In this document: in pieces, positions 30,512 through 39,555 of the stretch | Layout of the letters: each line of letters opens with the position of its first letter | Position numbering within the stretch: position 1 is the first letter of the stretch | Origin: QPIN01 sp965224575 | GTDB lineage: Bacteria; Pseudomonadota; Gammaproteobacteria; Methylococcales; Methylomonadaceae | Length of the DNA stretch: 64,000 nt | Direction of reading: 5' to 3' | Assembly: GCA_965224575.1 (NCBI GenBank) | Contig: CBDCZQ010000001.1 | Coordinates: 1-64,000 of the forward strand | Made by a program: the position numbers and the translations under genes | Notes under the pieces: model-generated | Databases searched by the model: none | What the model saw: only the letters and a program-made list of their open reading frames with translations | What the model was told of the DNA's origin: nothing

Positions 30512-30820
30512 TTATTTTATAAGGTGTGTTTTAGAATCCTTATGACCAAGATTGTCTACCCAGGAAATAGTTATTTTATCCCCCTCAGCCCCGCCATTAA
30601 GTAAAAAATCAAAATAAGGGTTTTTTGAAATACTACCCCCCATTTGGCAGGTAGTAATAAGGTCATCATTATGTTTTAGCCAAAGTTGTTGAATATGGTG
30701 TGCAGGAATAAGCTTACCTTGCTTATCTTTATGACGACCATTATCCATAGGATGAGTAATCAGTGTTCTGATTTGCGTGGTGTTGTTTAAACGTTTTGTT
30801 CTAATTTTAATGCTGGACAT
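30512..30820 (-). CDS. soxZ: thiosulfate-oxidation carrier subunit SoxZ
   Basis: A 102-residue protein from ATG 30820 (MSSIKIRTKR), overlapping the soxY stop by one base (TAATG). SoxZ motifs include TLITHPMDNGRHKD, IPAHHIQQL and the end KITISWVDNLGHKDS. SoxZ binds SoxY in the periplasm, and together they carry sulfur intermediates during thiosulfate oxidation. No soxA, X, B or C lies in this window, as is common in genomes where the sox genes are scattered. Confidence 0.92.
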   Translation of the reverse strand: MSSIKIRTKRLNNTTQIRTLITHPMDNGRHKDKQGKLIPAHHIQQLWLKHNDDLITTCQMGGSISKNPYFDFLLNGGAEGDKITISWVDNLGHKDSKTHLIK

Positions 30821-31290
30821 TAACCACACCCATCTTTAGTGACTTTAACATATTGAGTTTTTTTATAAAATTTACCTTCTGCTTCAACAAGCACGATAAC
30901 TTTACTATGTTTCGCCATTTTGAAACGGGCAGAGATATGGGGAGCCATACTGGGCGATAAATAAAATTCTGCAATCAAAGGGCGTGGATTTTTTTCTACC
31001 AAGATAGAAATTTTTGCAACATTTTTAAGTGTGCTGGTGACTGTAATTGGAACCAAAGCACCATTTTCTGCTACCTTGGGTAATCGGCTAAAGTGGATTT
31101 TTTTACTCTCGGTAAATTTAGCATTTTTATAGAGTTTATTGATTGTTTCTTTATAGCTGCCTGCCTGAAACTTTTCTTTTTTCCATTCAGCCATGGCGAT
31201 AGATGAGCGGAGCAAACCGGTTGTTAAAAATAAACTATAAGTGGTTATAGAAAAAAACTGTTTTATAAATTTTCGTCGATTTTTAGACAT
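30820..31290 (-). CDS. soxY: thiosulfate-oxidation carrier subunit SoxY
   Basis: A 156-residue periplasmic protein starting at ATG 31290 (MSKNRRKFIKQFFS). The RRKFIKQ twin-arginine-like signal followed by a hydrophobic stretch fits Tat export. The core AGSYKETINKLYKN, VPITVTSTLKNVAKISILVEKNPRPL and the C-terminal KDGCG match SoxY. The penultimate Cys is the sulfur-carrying residue. The usual tail is GGCGG, so this DGCG ending is slightly shortened. It overlaps thiE by 8 bp, so transcription from the thi genes probably reaches soxYZ. Confidence 0.9.
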   Translation of the reverse strand: MSKNRRKFIKQFFSITTYSLFLTTGLLRSSIAMAEWKKEKFQAGSYKETINKLYKNAKFTESKKIHFSRLPKVAENGALVPITVTSTLKNVAKISILVEKNPRPLIAEFYLSPSMAPHISARFKMAKHSKVIVLVEAEGKFYKKTQYVKVTKDGCG

Positions 31291-31921
31291 TCGGTTTGAT
31301 CTTTTGTTTTGAAAAAAGTTTAAGATAATCTTCTGCAGACTGTTCCGGGTTATGACTAAAGATGCCACCAATGACGGCTAGAATATCAGCACCAGATTTT
31401 AATAATTCACCTCCGTTACTGGGTAGAATACCGCCTATGGCAACAATGGGGATTTGAATTATATTTTTAGCCAGCCGGAGTGTTTCTATTTGAGCAGGGG
31501 CAGCTAAAGGTTTAGAGGAAGAGGGGAAAAAACGTCCAAAAGCTACATAATCTGCGCCTTTACTTTGAGCATCAACTGCACTTGCTAAATCGTTATAACA
31601 AGAGATGCCAATAATTGCTTTAGAGCCAAGCCGTTTTCTGATAGATACAATATCCCCATCATCTTTACCTAAATGAACACCATCAGCTCCAGTTTGTTCT
31701 GCTAAATCAGCATTATCATTTATCAGAAAAGGGACGTTGTATTGCCTACAGAGTAATAAGAGTTCTTTGGCTAAATAAACGGCATCATCAGGTTTTTTAT
31801 CTCGGTATTGAAGAACTGAAATGCCGCCTTTTAATGCTAATGAGACCTCTTGAATAATGGTGTCACAACTTTTGCCTTCTGTTTGAGTGATTGCATATAA
31901 TCCACTGGCAGGAAATTTCAT
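31283..31921 (-). CDS. thiE: thiamine-phosphate synthase ThiE
   Basis: A 212-residue TIM-barrel enzyme joining HMP-PP and thiazole phosphate to form thiamine phosphate. Motifs: GLYAITQ, VLQYRDKK, FLINDNADLAEQTGADGVHLGKDD, IGISCYN, DYVAFGRFFPSSSK and PIVAIGGI, all typical of ThiE. It follows thiD with a one-base overlap and leads into soxYZ. No TPP riboswitch is seen upstream of the cluster. Confidence 0.95.
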   Translation of the reverse strand: MKFPASGLYAITQTEGKSCDTIIQEVSLALKGGISVLQYRDKKPDDAVYLAKELLLLCRQYNVPFLINDNADLAEQTGADGVHLGKDDGDIVSIRKRLGSKAIIGISCYNDLASAVDAQSKGADYVAFGRFFPSSSKPLAAPAQIETLRLAKNIIQIPIVAIGGILPSNGGELLKSGADILAVIGGIFSHNPEQSAEDYLKLFSKQKIKPNV

Positions 31922-32709
31922 TAATTATTTCCCATCCAGAATAAACGATCAGGGTTAAACTGACCTTGTCCAGCTTGGTATGCGGCTTGTAATGAATTCC
32001 AGGTATAATCCTGGGCTTCTGAAATGGCGGTAAATGGATCAAGACCTTGCGCGATTAATCCAGAAATAGAGCTGGCAAGTGTACAACCTGAGCCATGATA
32101 ACTACCTTTTAGTCTGTCCCATCTAAAGGTTTCTGTTTTACCATTTTCTTGAAATAGTTGATTGTTAACGGTTGTAGATTGTTCGTGAGCACCCGTAATT
32201 AAGACAAAATTACATCCCTTATTGAGTAATATTTTTCCACATTCAGTTAAGTCATTATGTTGGGCTAATTGTCTAGCTTCTTCACTGTTGGGCGTTAAAA
32301 TAGTTGTTAAAGGCAGAAGCTTTTCAATAATGCTTGAAATTAATTGTTCATTGGCTAACGAAGTACCACCCCCTGCGGTTAAAACAGGATCTAAAATAAC
32401 AGGAATATGAGGGTTTTCTAATAAAATTGATTCAATGGCAATGGCTATTTCATGATGGCCAAGCAAGCCTATTTTAATCGCCTTAACGGGGAAGTCAGCT
32501 AGAATTCTATTGGCCTGATCTTTAATATCTTGAGCTTTTTGAGGGATAAGCTTTTTTACATTGTGACTATCTTGCTCAGTCAAAGCCGTAATCACACTAC
32601 AAGAATGACATTGATGGCTAATCAGAGTTTCAATATCGGCTTGTACACCCGCACCACCACTAGGGTCATGGCCAGAAAAAGATAGAACTATCGGACGGTC
32701 TGATTGCAT
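31921..32709 (-). CDS. thiD: hydroxymethylpyrimidine (phosphate) kinase ThiD
   Basis: A 262-residue ribokinase-fold enzyme that phosphorylates HMP and HMP-P in thiamine synthesis. The start MQSDRPIVLSFSG at 32709 fits the family; an upstream Met (32820) lies in the neighbouring gene. Motifs: SFSGHDPSGGAGVQAD, VILDPVLTAGGGT, LTPNSEEA and the anion-hole GSYHGSGCTLAS. Its stop touches the thiE start, so the two are coupled. Confidence 0.95.
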   Translation of the reverse strand: MQSDRPIVLSFSGHDPSGGAGVQADIETLISHQCHSCSVITALTEQDSHNVKKLIPQKAQDIKDQANRILADFPVKAIKIGLLGHHEIAIAIESILLENPHIPVILDPVLTAGGGTSLANEQLISSIIEKLLPLTTILTPNSEEARQLAQHNDLTECGKILLNKGCNFVLITGAHEQSTTVNNQLFQENGKTETFRWDRLKGSYHGSGCTLASSISGLIAQGLDPFTAISEAQDYTWNSLQAAYQAGQGQFNPDRLFWMGNN

Positions 32710-32735
32710 TGATTTAGAATAAAATTGTAATGTTG

Positions 32736-33791
32736 TTATGAACGATGGCGATAAGCAAAGGGTTTGGCCAATGGCTCCCCAATAAAAATTCCTTGTCCTG
32801 GCCAGGCAACACTTTTCCAATAGGCTTCAATTAAGCTATTGCCTCTAATGTAATAATACATCATGAGGCCTGGATTTGGGAATTTTTGAACAAAATTGCA
32901 AGGCTCTATCACTGCGCCATAGCTCCCTGTAGCACCAGCTTTTAACCATTCTATACTGCTCATTTGTGTACTATCTTTTAAAACACCGCCAGTTGAGGTT
33001 AAATGATCTGCAACTGCACCGGGTAAAAAATGATTAGTTTTAATATTTTTGATGTGCACCATACCTGTGAAATAGAACATGACATCTTGTTTGTCTGAAA
33101 TATAATCCTGTTCAAGACTTTCTATTTCCCATAAGCCGTTGAGTGCTTCCGTAACAAGAGGATGAATTGCTGCCCGAGCACTACGATCTTTATCTGATGT
33201 TTTTAATAAATAGGCTGTTCCTGTTGGATGACTGTAATCAGATGCCACTCCTCGATCAATCAGTTGTTTTACTTCTTCAAACGTCTCGCCTGCCAAGGCC
33301 ATGGTGGGTCGCCATTTATAATTTGTATAAGGTTGATTACTTTCACTATTAAAATAAGGTGATAAAGATGTTTTATTACAGCCTTTGGCACAGAAAAAAT
33401 CATTATAACCAGCTGCAAAAGCTGTCGTTATTGACATGCAGCCTACCCGGTAGGGGAGTGTCCAGGTTAAGGCATAGGCTTGAACATTCTCAGGTGTGAG
33501 TTTATCAACTTGTTTTTTTATCTGTGTGAATGTATCAACAGGTAAAATTTTATACATTGGGTTAAAACGAATATGGATTATATTTTGTGCGGGTATTTTT
33601 CGTTTTTGTTGATAATAGTTAGCTATTTTTATACTTAAAGAGTCTGCATCATTGACAATAATACCTAAGTCACTGGCTTGTAGTGCTGATGTTGGTCTGA
33701 ATATTGGGGGGATTTTACTTGCAAATAAGGGCAAGGAAATAACGCTAAATAGAAGTATGAGCAGAGATGATTTAGTACAAGACGGGATCAT
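32736..33791 (-). CDS. TIGR03790 family exported protein
   Basis: A 351-residue protein with a signal peptide (LLILLFSVISLPLFA) and the TIGR03790 signature pieces NDADSLSIKIANYYQQKRKIP, YALTWTLPYRVGCMSI and PNPGLMMYYYIRGNSLIEAYWKSV. Function is unknown. The family is found mainly in bacteria with complex surfaces, including some Methylococcales and sulfur oxidisers. It lies 26 bp upstream of thiD and is probably co-transcribed with it. Confidence 0.85.
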   Translation of the reverse strand: MIPSCTKSSLLILLFSVISLPLFASKIPPIFRPTSALQASDLGIIVNDADSLSIKIANYYQQKRKIPAQNIIHIRFNPMYKILPVDTFTQIKKQVDKLTPENVQAYALTWTLPYRVGCMSITTAFAAGYNDFFCAKGCNKTSLSPYFNSESNQPYTNYKWRPTMALAGETFEEVKQLIDRGVASDYSHPTGTAYLLKTSDKDRSARAAIHPLVTEALNGLWEIESLEQDYISDKQDVMFYFTGMVHIKNIKTNHFLPGAVADHLTSTGGVLKDSTQMSSIEWLKAGATGSYGAVIEPCNFVQKFPNPGLMMYYYIRGNSLIEAYWKSVAWPGQGIFIGEPLAKPFAYRHRS

Positions 33792-33867
33792 TATTACAAG
33801 TCAAAAATAAAGTAAGACGTTAAGTATAGTACAATTGGGGTGTTCAAGTTAAATAGAAAAATTGGTG

Positions 33868-34515
33868 ATGAGCCTTCTAAACCCATTAGAAAATAAGATT
33901 CAAACAAAACCAATGTCTAAAACCAAGACTGACAACATGGAAGGTACAGTATTGTCTGAATCAAAAAAATCTCCGCATCTTTCCAGAAAAGAACTGCTTG
34001 AAATAAGTCAGAATATTAGCCTCTATTATGCACCTAAAATTTCAAGTAACGAGAAAAAACTTGTGCTTCTTTCTGTAGACCCTGAACACCTGCATGTTTA
34101 TTGGAACTTGGCTGAAGAGCAAAAAAAGGTTTTCTCATCAGCTAAATTAAACAACGACTTAAGCTTACAAATTTATTCACAAGAAAATAAGAGAGGGCGT
34201 GTTAAAACAAAACAAATTGCTAATTACAAAGTTAATGGTTCTCTTTTAAAACAAACTATTAACATACCGTCGTCTAAAACAAACAAGACTTATTTTGCAA
34301 CAATAGCTGAATCTAATGTAGAACAAAAGCTTAATGTAGTAGTCACTTCAAACCGTATCAATAGTTTTCAAATCAAGAATGTATTCGTTGAGAAGAATTT
34401 AACTGAGATTAGCAATGACGACTTTATTAACGAGAATGTTTTTTATGCACAGATAAAGCCTGAACCTTTTCATTATTTACACACTTATTTTTCTGGAACA
34501 GGACGCCAGCTCTAA
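33868..34515 (+). CDS. DUF4912 domain protein
   Basis: A protein of about 215 residues; ATG 33868 is preferred to the TTG at 33862. After a Lys/Ser-rich N-terminus, a DUF4912 domain starts near residue 60 (KLVLLSVDPEHLHVYWNLAEE), and the end FYAQIKPEPFHYLHTYFSG fits that family. DUF4912 is beta-rich and probably binds carbohydrate, but that is an inference. Its stop overlaps the ATG of the GH57 branching enzyme (TAATG), so the two are translationally coupled. This supports a role in glycogen handling. Confidence 0.8.
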   Translation: MSLLNPLENKIQTKPMSKTKTDNMEGTVLSESKKSPHLSRKELLEISQNISLYYAPKISSNEKKLVLLSVDPEHLHVYWNLAEEQKKVFSSAKLNNDLSLQIYSQENKRGRVKTKQIANYKVNGSLLKQTINIPSSKTNKTYFATIAESNVEQKLNVVVTSNRINSFQIKNVFVEKNLTEISNDDFINENVFYAQIKPEPFHYLHTYFSGTGRQL

Positions 34516-36128
34516 TGGATTTAAAACAAGGATTTCTAAGTATTGTCCTTCATGCGCATCTGCCTTATGTGAGGCATCCTGAATACGATAGTTTTTTTGA
34601 AGAAATTTGGCTTTTTGAGGCAATCACCGAATGTTATATACCGTTGATTAATGTATTTGATCGCTTATCAGAAGATGGTGTGGATTATCGCTTAACCATT
34701 TCATTATCTCCTACATTAATCTTAATGTTACGAGATGAACTACTCCAAAAACGTTATCTGAATTATATAGATAGTCGTATTGAACTTGCAGAAAAAGAAA
34801 TCGTCAGAACAAAAAGTCAAAAGGAATATCAGAGATTAGCACGACTGTATCGACGACTATTTATAAGAGTACGAAAGACCTATCAACATTATCATTGTGA
34901 TTTATTACAGGCTTTTAAAAAACATCATGCCTTAGGTCAGCTTGAATTGATCACAACGGCGGCAACTCATGGATTTTTACCTTTGCTTAATGTGAGTGAA
35001 ATGGCCGTTCGTAATCAGATAAAGAGTGGGATTGATACATTTGAATCAAATTTAGGGTTTGCTCCTTCTGGGTTTTGGCTTCCAGAATGTGGTTATTATT
35101 CTGGTTTAGAGCAGATGCTTGCAGAGGCAGGGGTTAGTTATTTTTTTATTGATACGCATGGAGTTCTGGATGCAGATACTCAACCGAAGAATAATGTTTA
35201 TGCACCGCTTGATTGTGGTAATGGCGTTATGGCATTTGCAAGAGATCCAGAATCTTCACATCAAGTCTGGAGTGCGCAAGAAGGTTATCCTGGGGATGTA
35301 AACTATCAAGAATATTATAGTGATATAGGTTTTGAATTAGATTTAGAAACTATTGCACCTTATATTCTTGACGGTAAAACTAGAATCAATACAGGCATTA
35401 AATATCATAGAGTTACTGAAGATAATCAGTTTAAGGAAATCTATGACCCTGCAAAAGCAAAGAATAAAGCCGAAAAGGATGCTAAAGATTTTATTACTAA
35501 GAGGCTGGAGCAAATCAATAAGCTAGATCAATGGATGGATCGAACCCCAATTATTGTTTCTCCCTATGATGCAGAGTTATTTGGACATTGGTGGGCTGAA
35601 GGACCGCATTGGTTAGAGCATGTATTGAGACTGGCAAGTGAGCCGCAATGTAAAATTAAATTAATCAACTGTCGGGAATATTTAACTTGGCAAAAAGATC
35701 ATCAAATTTCTATGCCTTCTGCTTCAACATGGGGAGAGGAAGGCTATTCAAGTTATTGGGTTAATGAGGAAAACGACTGGGTATATCCTTTTTTACATGA
35801 AATTGCTGAGCAAATGGAACAACTTGCAATAGATTTTACCGATATTAAAGTTTTACCTATCCAAAAACGCGCGTTAAATCAGGCATTTAGATCGGTTCTA
35901 TTGGCGCAAGCTTCTGATTGGCCCTTTATTTTAAAATCAGGGACGACAACTGAATATGCAAATAAAAAGATAAAAGATTATCTGGCAAGGTTTAATTATC
36001 TGCATGAATCTATTCGTAGTAATAAAATAGATGAACGTTATTTGCTTGCTTTAGAAACTATGGATAATGTATTTCCAGAAATAGATTTTAGGGATTACAA
36101 ACCTATAACACTCATGATTCAACTATAG
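34515..36128 (+). CDS. GH57-type 1,4-alpha-glucan branching enzyme
   Basis: A 537-residue GH57 enzyme with the C-terminal DUF1957-like region. GH57 branching enzymes form alpha-1,6 branches in glycogen. Motifs: SIVLHAHLPYVRHPE (family start), ITTAATHGFLPLL, nucleophile Glu in GFWLPECGY (about residue 190) and acid/base Asp in SPYDAELFGHWWAEG (about 353). The final part (AFRSVLLAQASDWPFILKSGTTTEYA) is typical of this subgroup. It is coupled to the DUF4912 gene upstream. The double-CBM21/EEP gene lies 0.8 kb downstream. Confidence 0.92.
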   Translation: MDLKQGFLSIVLHAHLPYVRHPEYDSFFEEIWLFEAITECYIPLINVFDRLSEDGVDYRLTISLSPTLILMLRDELLQKRYLNYIDSRIELAEKEIVRTKSQKEYQRLARLYRRLFIRVRKTYQHYHCDLLQAFKKHHALGQLELITTAATHGFLPLLNVSEMAVRNQIKSGIDTFESNLGFAPSGFWLPECGYYSGLEQMLAEAGVSYFFIDTHGVLDADTQPKNNVYAPLDCGNGVMAFARDPESSHQVWSAQEGYPGDVNYQEYYSDIGFELDLETIAPYILDGKTRINTGIKYHRVTEDNQFKEIYDPAKAKNKAEKDAKDFITKRLEQINKLDQWMDRTPIIVSPYDAELFGHWWAEGPHWLEHVLRLASEPQCKIKLINCREYLTWQKDHQISMPSASTWGEEGYSSYWVNEENDWVYPFLHEIAEQMEQLAIDFTDIKVLPIQKRALNQAFRSVLLAQASDWPFILKSGTTTEYANKKIKDYLARFNYLHESIRSNKIDERYLLALETMDNVFPEIDFRDYKPITLMIQL

Positions 36129-36216
36129 GTAGGTTGGGCTAACAGCTCTATCGTTAACCCAACATCTTTAGCAAAAGTAGTCTTGGGTTGCCAAAAAGAC
36201 GGCAGCCCAACCTACA
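36129..36216. repeat. two palindromic repeats (families A and B)
   Basis: GTAGGTTGGGCTAACAGCTC...CGTTAACCCAAC (36129-36164), related to family A, and CTTGGGTTGCCAAAAAGACG...CAGCCCAACCTAC (36182-36216), which is the reverse complement of the family B unit at 14722-14755. They fill the gap after the GH57 gene and may terminate its transcript. Confidence 0.8.
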
Positions 36217-36271
36217 TATTTTTTAATTACTTCACTTCTAATCACCCCTTTGTACTATAGGAAATATAAAT

Positions 36272-36857
36272 ATGAAAACAATAGGAATAAAACGAACTTT
36301 CATAGCACTGTTATTAGCCTGTGTTAGTTATACTGCATCTGCTGAATGGGTATTAAATAATGCAGAATCGACACTTAATTTTATATCAATTAAAAAGCTG
36401 ACTGTTGGGGAGGTACATACGTTTAAAAACCTTGAGGGTCACTAAAGGATAATGGAGAAGTTTCTGTCGATGTATCTTTAAGCAGTGTTGATACAAAAAT
36501 CTCAATAAGGGATGACAGAATGAAAAAGGTTTTGTTTGAGGTGGTAAAGTTCCCTAAAGCAACGGTATCACAAAAGTGGATATTAAACGAATTAATAGTT
36601 TAAAAGCTGGGGAATCTTTTTTACAGAAATTACCCCTTAAGTTATCTATTCATGGTCAGCAGAATAATATTGATGCAGAATTACGCATTACCGCCTTAGC
36701 AGATAATAAATTACTCGCTACTACTGTTAAGCCAATTATTATTAAAATGGGTGATTATAAACTTGAAAAGGGTATTGAATTATTGAAAGCACTTGCCAAA
36801 CTTTCTTCTATAAGTACGGTTGCTCCCGTAACAGTTAGTTTTATCTTTGAAAAGTAA
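36272..36857 (+). pseudogene. YceI-like exported protein, two frameshifts
   Basis: The ATG at 36272 gives a signal peptide (TFIALLLACVSYTASA) and the YceI start EWVLNNAESTLNFISIKK. Frame then breaks twice by one missing base (near 36438 and near 36570). The domain continues through GEVSVDVSLSSVDTKISIRDDRM and VDIKRINSLKAGESFLQKLP, ending LSSISTVAPVTVSFIFEK. Restored length is about 195 residues, normal for YceI, a lipocalin-like periplasmic family thought to bind isoprenoid-type lipids. It is either a sequence error or a recent pseudogene. Confidence 0.75.
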
Positions 36858-36894
36858 TAAGGTATTGATGGATTAAATTTCCAGCTCATTCATT

Positions 36895-38418
36895 ATGGCT
36901 AAAATCCAGCTACTCTATGTTAAAAATATAATTAGCAGAAAAGAGTGTCAAGTTCAGCAGAATTTGCATTTTTTTCTTCTGCTAGAAAACCTTGGCTTTG
37001 ATAAGCAAGTAGATATTGTTTGGAAAGGAGAAAAAGACGTCTGGGAAACTTTGCCAGCTAACTATCATAGTTTTCAAGGGAAGGATAAAGAATACTGGCA
37101 GGCACAAATTTGTTTCACTTTAATGGATGATTATTCTCTTCCAGGTAATATTGAGTTTAGTTTGCGCTATCGAGATTCTGATCAAGAATACTGGGATAAT
37201 AATCAAGGAAAAAATTATTCTAGTGAAGCTGATTCAGGGATTAAATTAGCTCCAGACATTCAAATACAAAATATAGACTTTCAGGGGCGGTTAACTGAAA
37301 ACCAATCAATTACCCCCATCACCATTGCTGTTGATACAGCTTTTAAAGCTAAAAAAGTAACGCTTCACTGGACAATTGATAACTGGAACAACACACATCT
37401 GGTTTCCTGTGATTTTAAAAAAAAGTACTGGGATAATACCTTAGAAAGTAATGCTCGAAATCCAAATCAATATGGATTCCAGTTATGGACTGGACTGATT
37501 GAGCATCATAATGCTATTAATTTTCAATATATTATTAGTGCTGAAAATAGTGATGAACAGCTTGTCTGGGATAATAATAGGGAAAATAATTATAGTTTTC
37601 AATCCGAGCAGTTAAAAATTCTGATTTTAAATTTACATTGTTATCAGGAACAAAACCAGGATGAAAAGTTTACTCAGATAGCTAAAGCAATTAATGAACT
37701 AGATGCAGATATAGTCTGTCTGCAAGAAGTGGCGGAATTTTGGAATGATGGGGCAGGGGATTGGCCTTCCAATTCTGCCAAGATTATCAATGATCGATTA
37801 TCTCGCCCTTATCATCTGCATACGGATTGGTCACATCTTGGTTTTGATAAATATAGAGAAGGGGTTGCTATCTTAAGCCGTTTTCCTTTAGCTAATGAGC
37901 AAGCCAGATATGTATCAGATAGTCATGATATTTATAGCATTCACTCTAGAAAAGTTGTGATGGCACAAATATATGTCCCTTATTTAGGGTTAATCAATAT
38001 TTTTTCTGCACATTTAAGCTGGATAGAAGATGGCTTTGAAGGGCAATTTAAAAGACTTCATCAATGGGCAAAAGATAATCACTCCGATGATGTTAAAGCC
38101 TCTCTATTATGTGGTGATTTTAACATTACAGCGGGTTCAAAAGGCTATGAATTAGTTGTTAATTTAAATGAGTATGATGATCAGTTTTTACAAGCCAATC
38201 AACAAGGCGTATTCGAAAAAATATTTAGAGTCAATGATGACCATTGGCATGATTTATTAGCGGAAGATTATCGCATTGATTATATTTTTATGAATAAATC
38301 CAGTGAACTACAAGTTAGTTCGGCAAAAGTGGTTTTTACCGATGAAGACTATGGTCAGGTCTCAGATCATTGTGGCTACTTTATGACATTTGATCTAAAG
38401 ACTGATCCTAAATCCTAG
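36895..38418 (+). CDS. double-CBM21 / endonuclease-exonuclease-phosphatase (EEP) fusion protein
   Basis: A 507-residue protein with two CBM21-type starch/glycogen-binding domains (about residues 5-115 and 120-240). Each ends in the hallmark YWDNNQGKNY or VWDNNRENNY pattern. An EEP hydrolase domain follows (about 243-500). All EEP catalytic elements are present: Asn in LILNLHCY, Glu in DIVCLQEV, His in SAHLSW, GDFN, Asp in RIDYIF and SDH in QVSDHCGYF. No signal peptide is seen, so it is probably cytosolic. CBM21 is best known from fungal glucoamylases and animal glycogen-targeting PP1 subunits. Together with the nearby GH57 branching enzyme this suggests a hydrolase delivered to glycogen, possibly a phosphatase. 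The EEP superfamily also includes nucleases and lipid phosphatases, so the activity is open. Confidence 0.8.
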   Translation: MAKIQLLYVKNIISRKECQVQQNLHFFLLLENLGFDKQVDIVWKGEKDVWETLPANYHSFQGKDKEYWQAQICFTLMDDYSLPGNIEFSLRYRDSDQEYWDNNQGKNYSSEADSGIKLAPDIQIQNIDFQGRLTENQSITPITIAVDTAFKAKKVTLHWTIDNWNNTHLVSCDFKKKYWDNTLESNARNPNQYGFQLWTGLIEHHNAINFQYIISAENSDEQLVWDNNRENNYSFQSEQLKILILNLHCYQEQNQDEKFTQIAKAINELDADIVCLQEVAEFWNDGAGDWPSNSAKIINDRLSRPYHLHTDWSHLGFDKYREGVAILSRFPLANEQARYVSDSHDIYSIHSRKVVMAQIYVPYLGLINIFSAHLSWIEDGFEGQFKRLHQWAKDNHSDDVKASLLCGDFNITAGSKGYELVVNLNEYDDQFLQANQQGVFEKIFRVNDDHWHDLLAEDYRIDYIFMNKSSELQVSSAKVVFTDEDYGQVSDHCGYFMTFDLKTDPKS

Positions 38419-38782
38419 GAAACTGGGTGCTGACATAACCTTTTACCGACACTTTTTTAGTTTTAAGGCACAGTTAAACATAGGGTTTAATAATTTAGCG
38501 GTTTTGGCTTACCTTTTGATTCACCATAAGCGCTAATATAATGCGTAGCCAACTATGCACTTAATAGTTCTATGAAATAAAGACCTTAGTAACTTTTTAA
38601 TTTCTCGCTCTATGTAATGGTGATACAGAACTAGAAAACAATAGTAAAATTATTTGGTATAAGATTGTGAATAATAAAAGACTTGTGGAGTTTTATTGGA
38701 AGGAGTAGAGTTAAAATTCAAACTATATTTAGTTGATTACATTAAGTTTTTGAATTAATTTTTTCTGCTTGGAGGACAAATT
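38419..38782. other. intergenic region without recognised gene
   Basis: About 364 bp with no credible coding frame. The end carries the AGGAGG-like ribosome-binding site (GGAGGAC) of the PEP-CTERM gene. Confidence 0.5.
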
Positions 38783-39415
38783 ATGTTGAGTAAAAAACTG
38801 TTTATCTTTTTTCTTTCAGGAATACTATTCAGCGCAACAACATCTGCAGCCCTGTTGAATTTCAATTTTACCCAGGGAGGATATGATGATGGGTGGATTG
38901 TATCAGGTTCATTTAGTGGTGAAGATTTGAATAATGATGGAATATTAGGAGGCTATTACGATGGAGAGAAGAATGTTGGGTTTGGTGAAGTAACAAGCTT
39001 TAATTATAAGCTATCTCAAAACGGTATTGCTTTTCCTGAGTATGATGTTGACGGTGGGAGAATAACATATGTCTTAGACGGAGGTCTGTTAGGAGACGAT
39101 ACAATAGAACTTATTGATGTCACTGATTTTCCATATTTTGGAGATATTTATGAACTTGTTCCTGTTGGAGCGTATTTTCCTCTTAGTCCCATTACTAATC
39201 CTGGTCCTGATCCTTGGTCAGATTTTTATCGTCCAGATCCTGATGATCCATTAGGTCTAAATGGAGGAGGGGTAGCTGTAATCTCTGGAAATTCATCAGA
39301 ATTTGCCATAGTGACACCTGCAATGAGTACAGTCCCTGTTCCATCATCAGTATGGTTATTTGCTTCTGCTTTATTTGGTCTTTTTAAAATGAGAAAAATT
39401 TCTAGAGCTACCTAA
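38783..39415 (+). CDS. PEP-CTERM sorting domain protein
   Basis: A 210-residue exported protein with an N-terminal signal peptide (FIFFLSGILFSATTSAA), a beta-rich middle rich in Gly, Asp and Pro, and a C-terminal PEP-CTERM-like tail (VPVPSSVWLFASALFGLF followed by KMRK). Such tails are cut by an exosortase and the proteins are linked to extracellular polysaccharide. No exosortase gene is in the window, but the polysaccharide genes at 42-48 kb fit this setting. The middle (NFTQGGYDDGWIVSGSFSGED) resembles other small PEP-CTERM proteins, with no known activity. Confidence 0.85.
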   Translation: MLSKKLFIFFLSGILFSATTSAALLNFNFTQGGYDDGWIVSGSFSGEDLNNDGILGGYYDGEKNVGFGEVTSFNYKLSQNGIAFPEYDVDGGRITYVLDGGLLGDDTIELIDVTDFPYFGDIYELVPVGAYFPLSPITNPGPDPWSDFYRPDPDDPLGLNGGGVAVISGNSSEFAIVTPAMSTVPVPSSVWLFASALFGLFKMRKISRAT

Positions 39416-39431
39416 CATAAAGAATAGAAAA

Positions 39432-39468
39432 TGTTAGGTTAACGATAGAGCCGTTAGCCTAACCTACG
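39432..39468. repeat. palindromic repeat, family A
   Basis: TGTTAGGTTAACGATAGAGC with closing CGTTAGCCTAACCTACG. It lies between the convergent PEP-CTERM and BepA-like genes and could serve as a bidirectional terminator. Confidence 0.75.
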
Positions 39469-39555
39469 CTAGAGAAAAAGTTTTATCTTTACTTCATTTT
39501 TAATCACACTTGACAGAGGTTTTTTTGAATAAAAGCTTGTTTGAGGGACGCTTCA

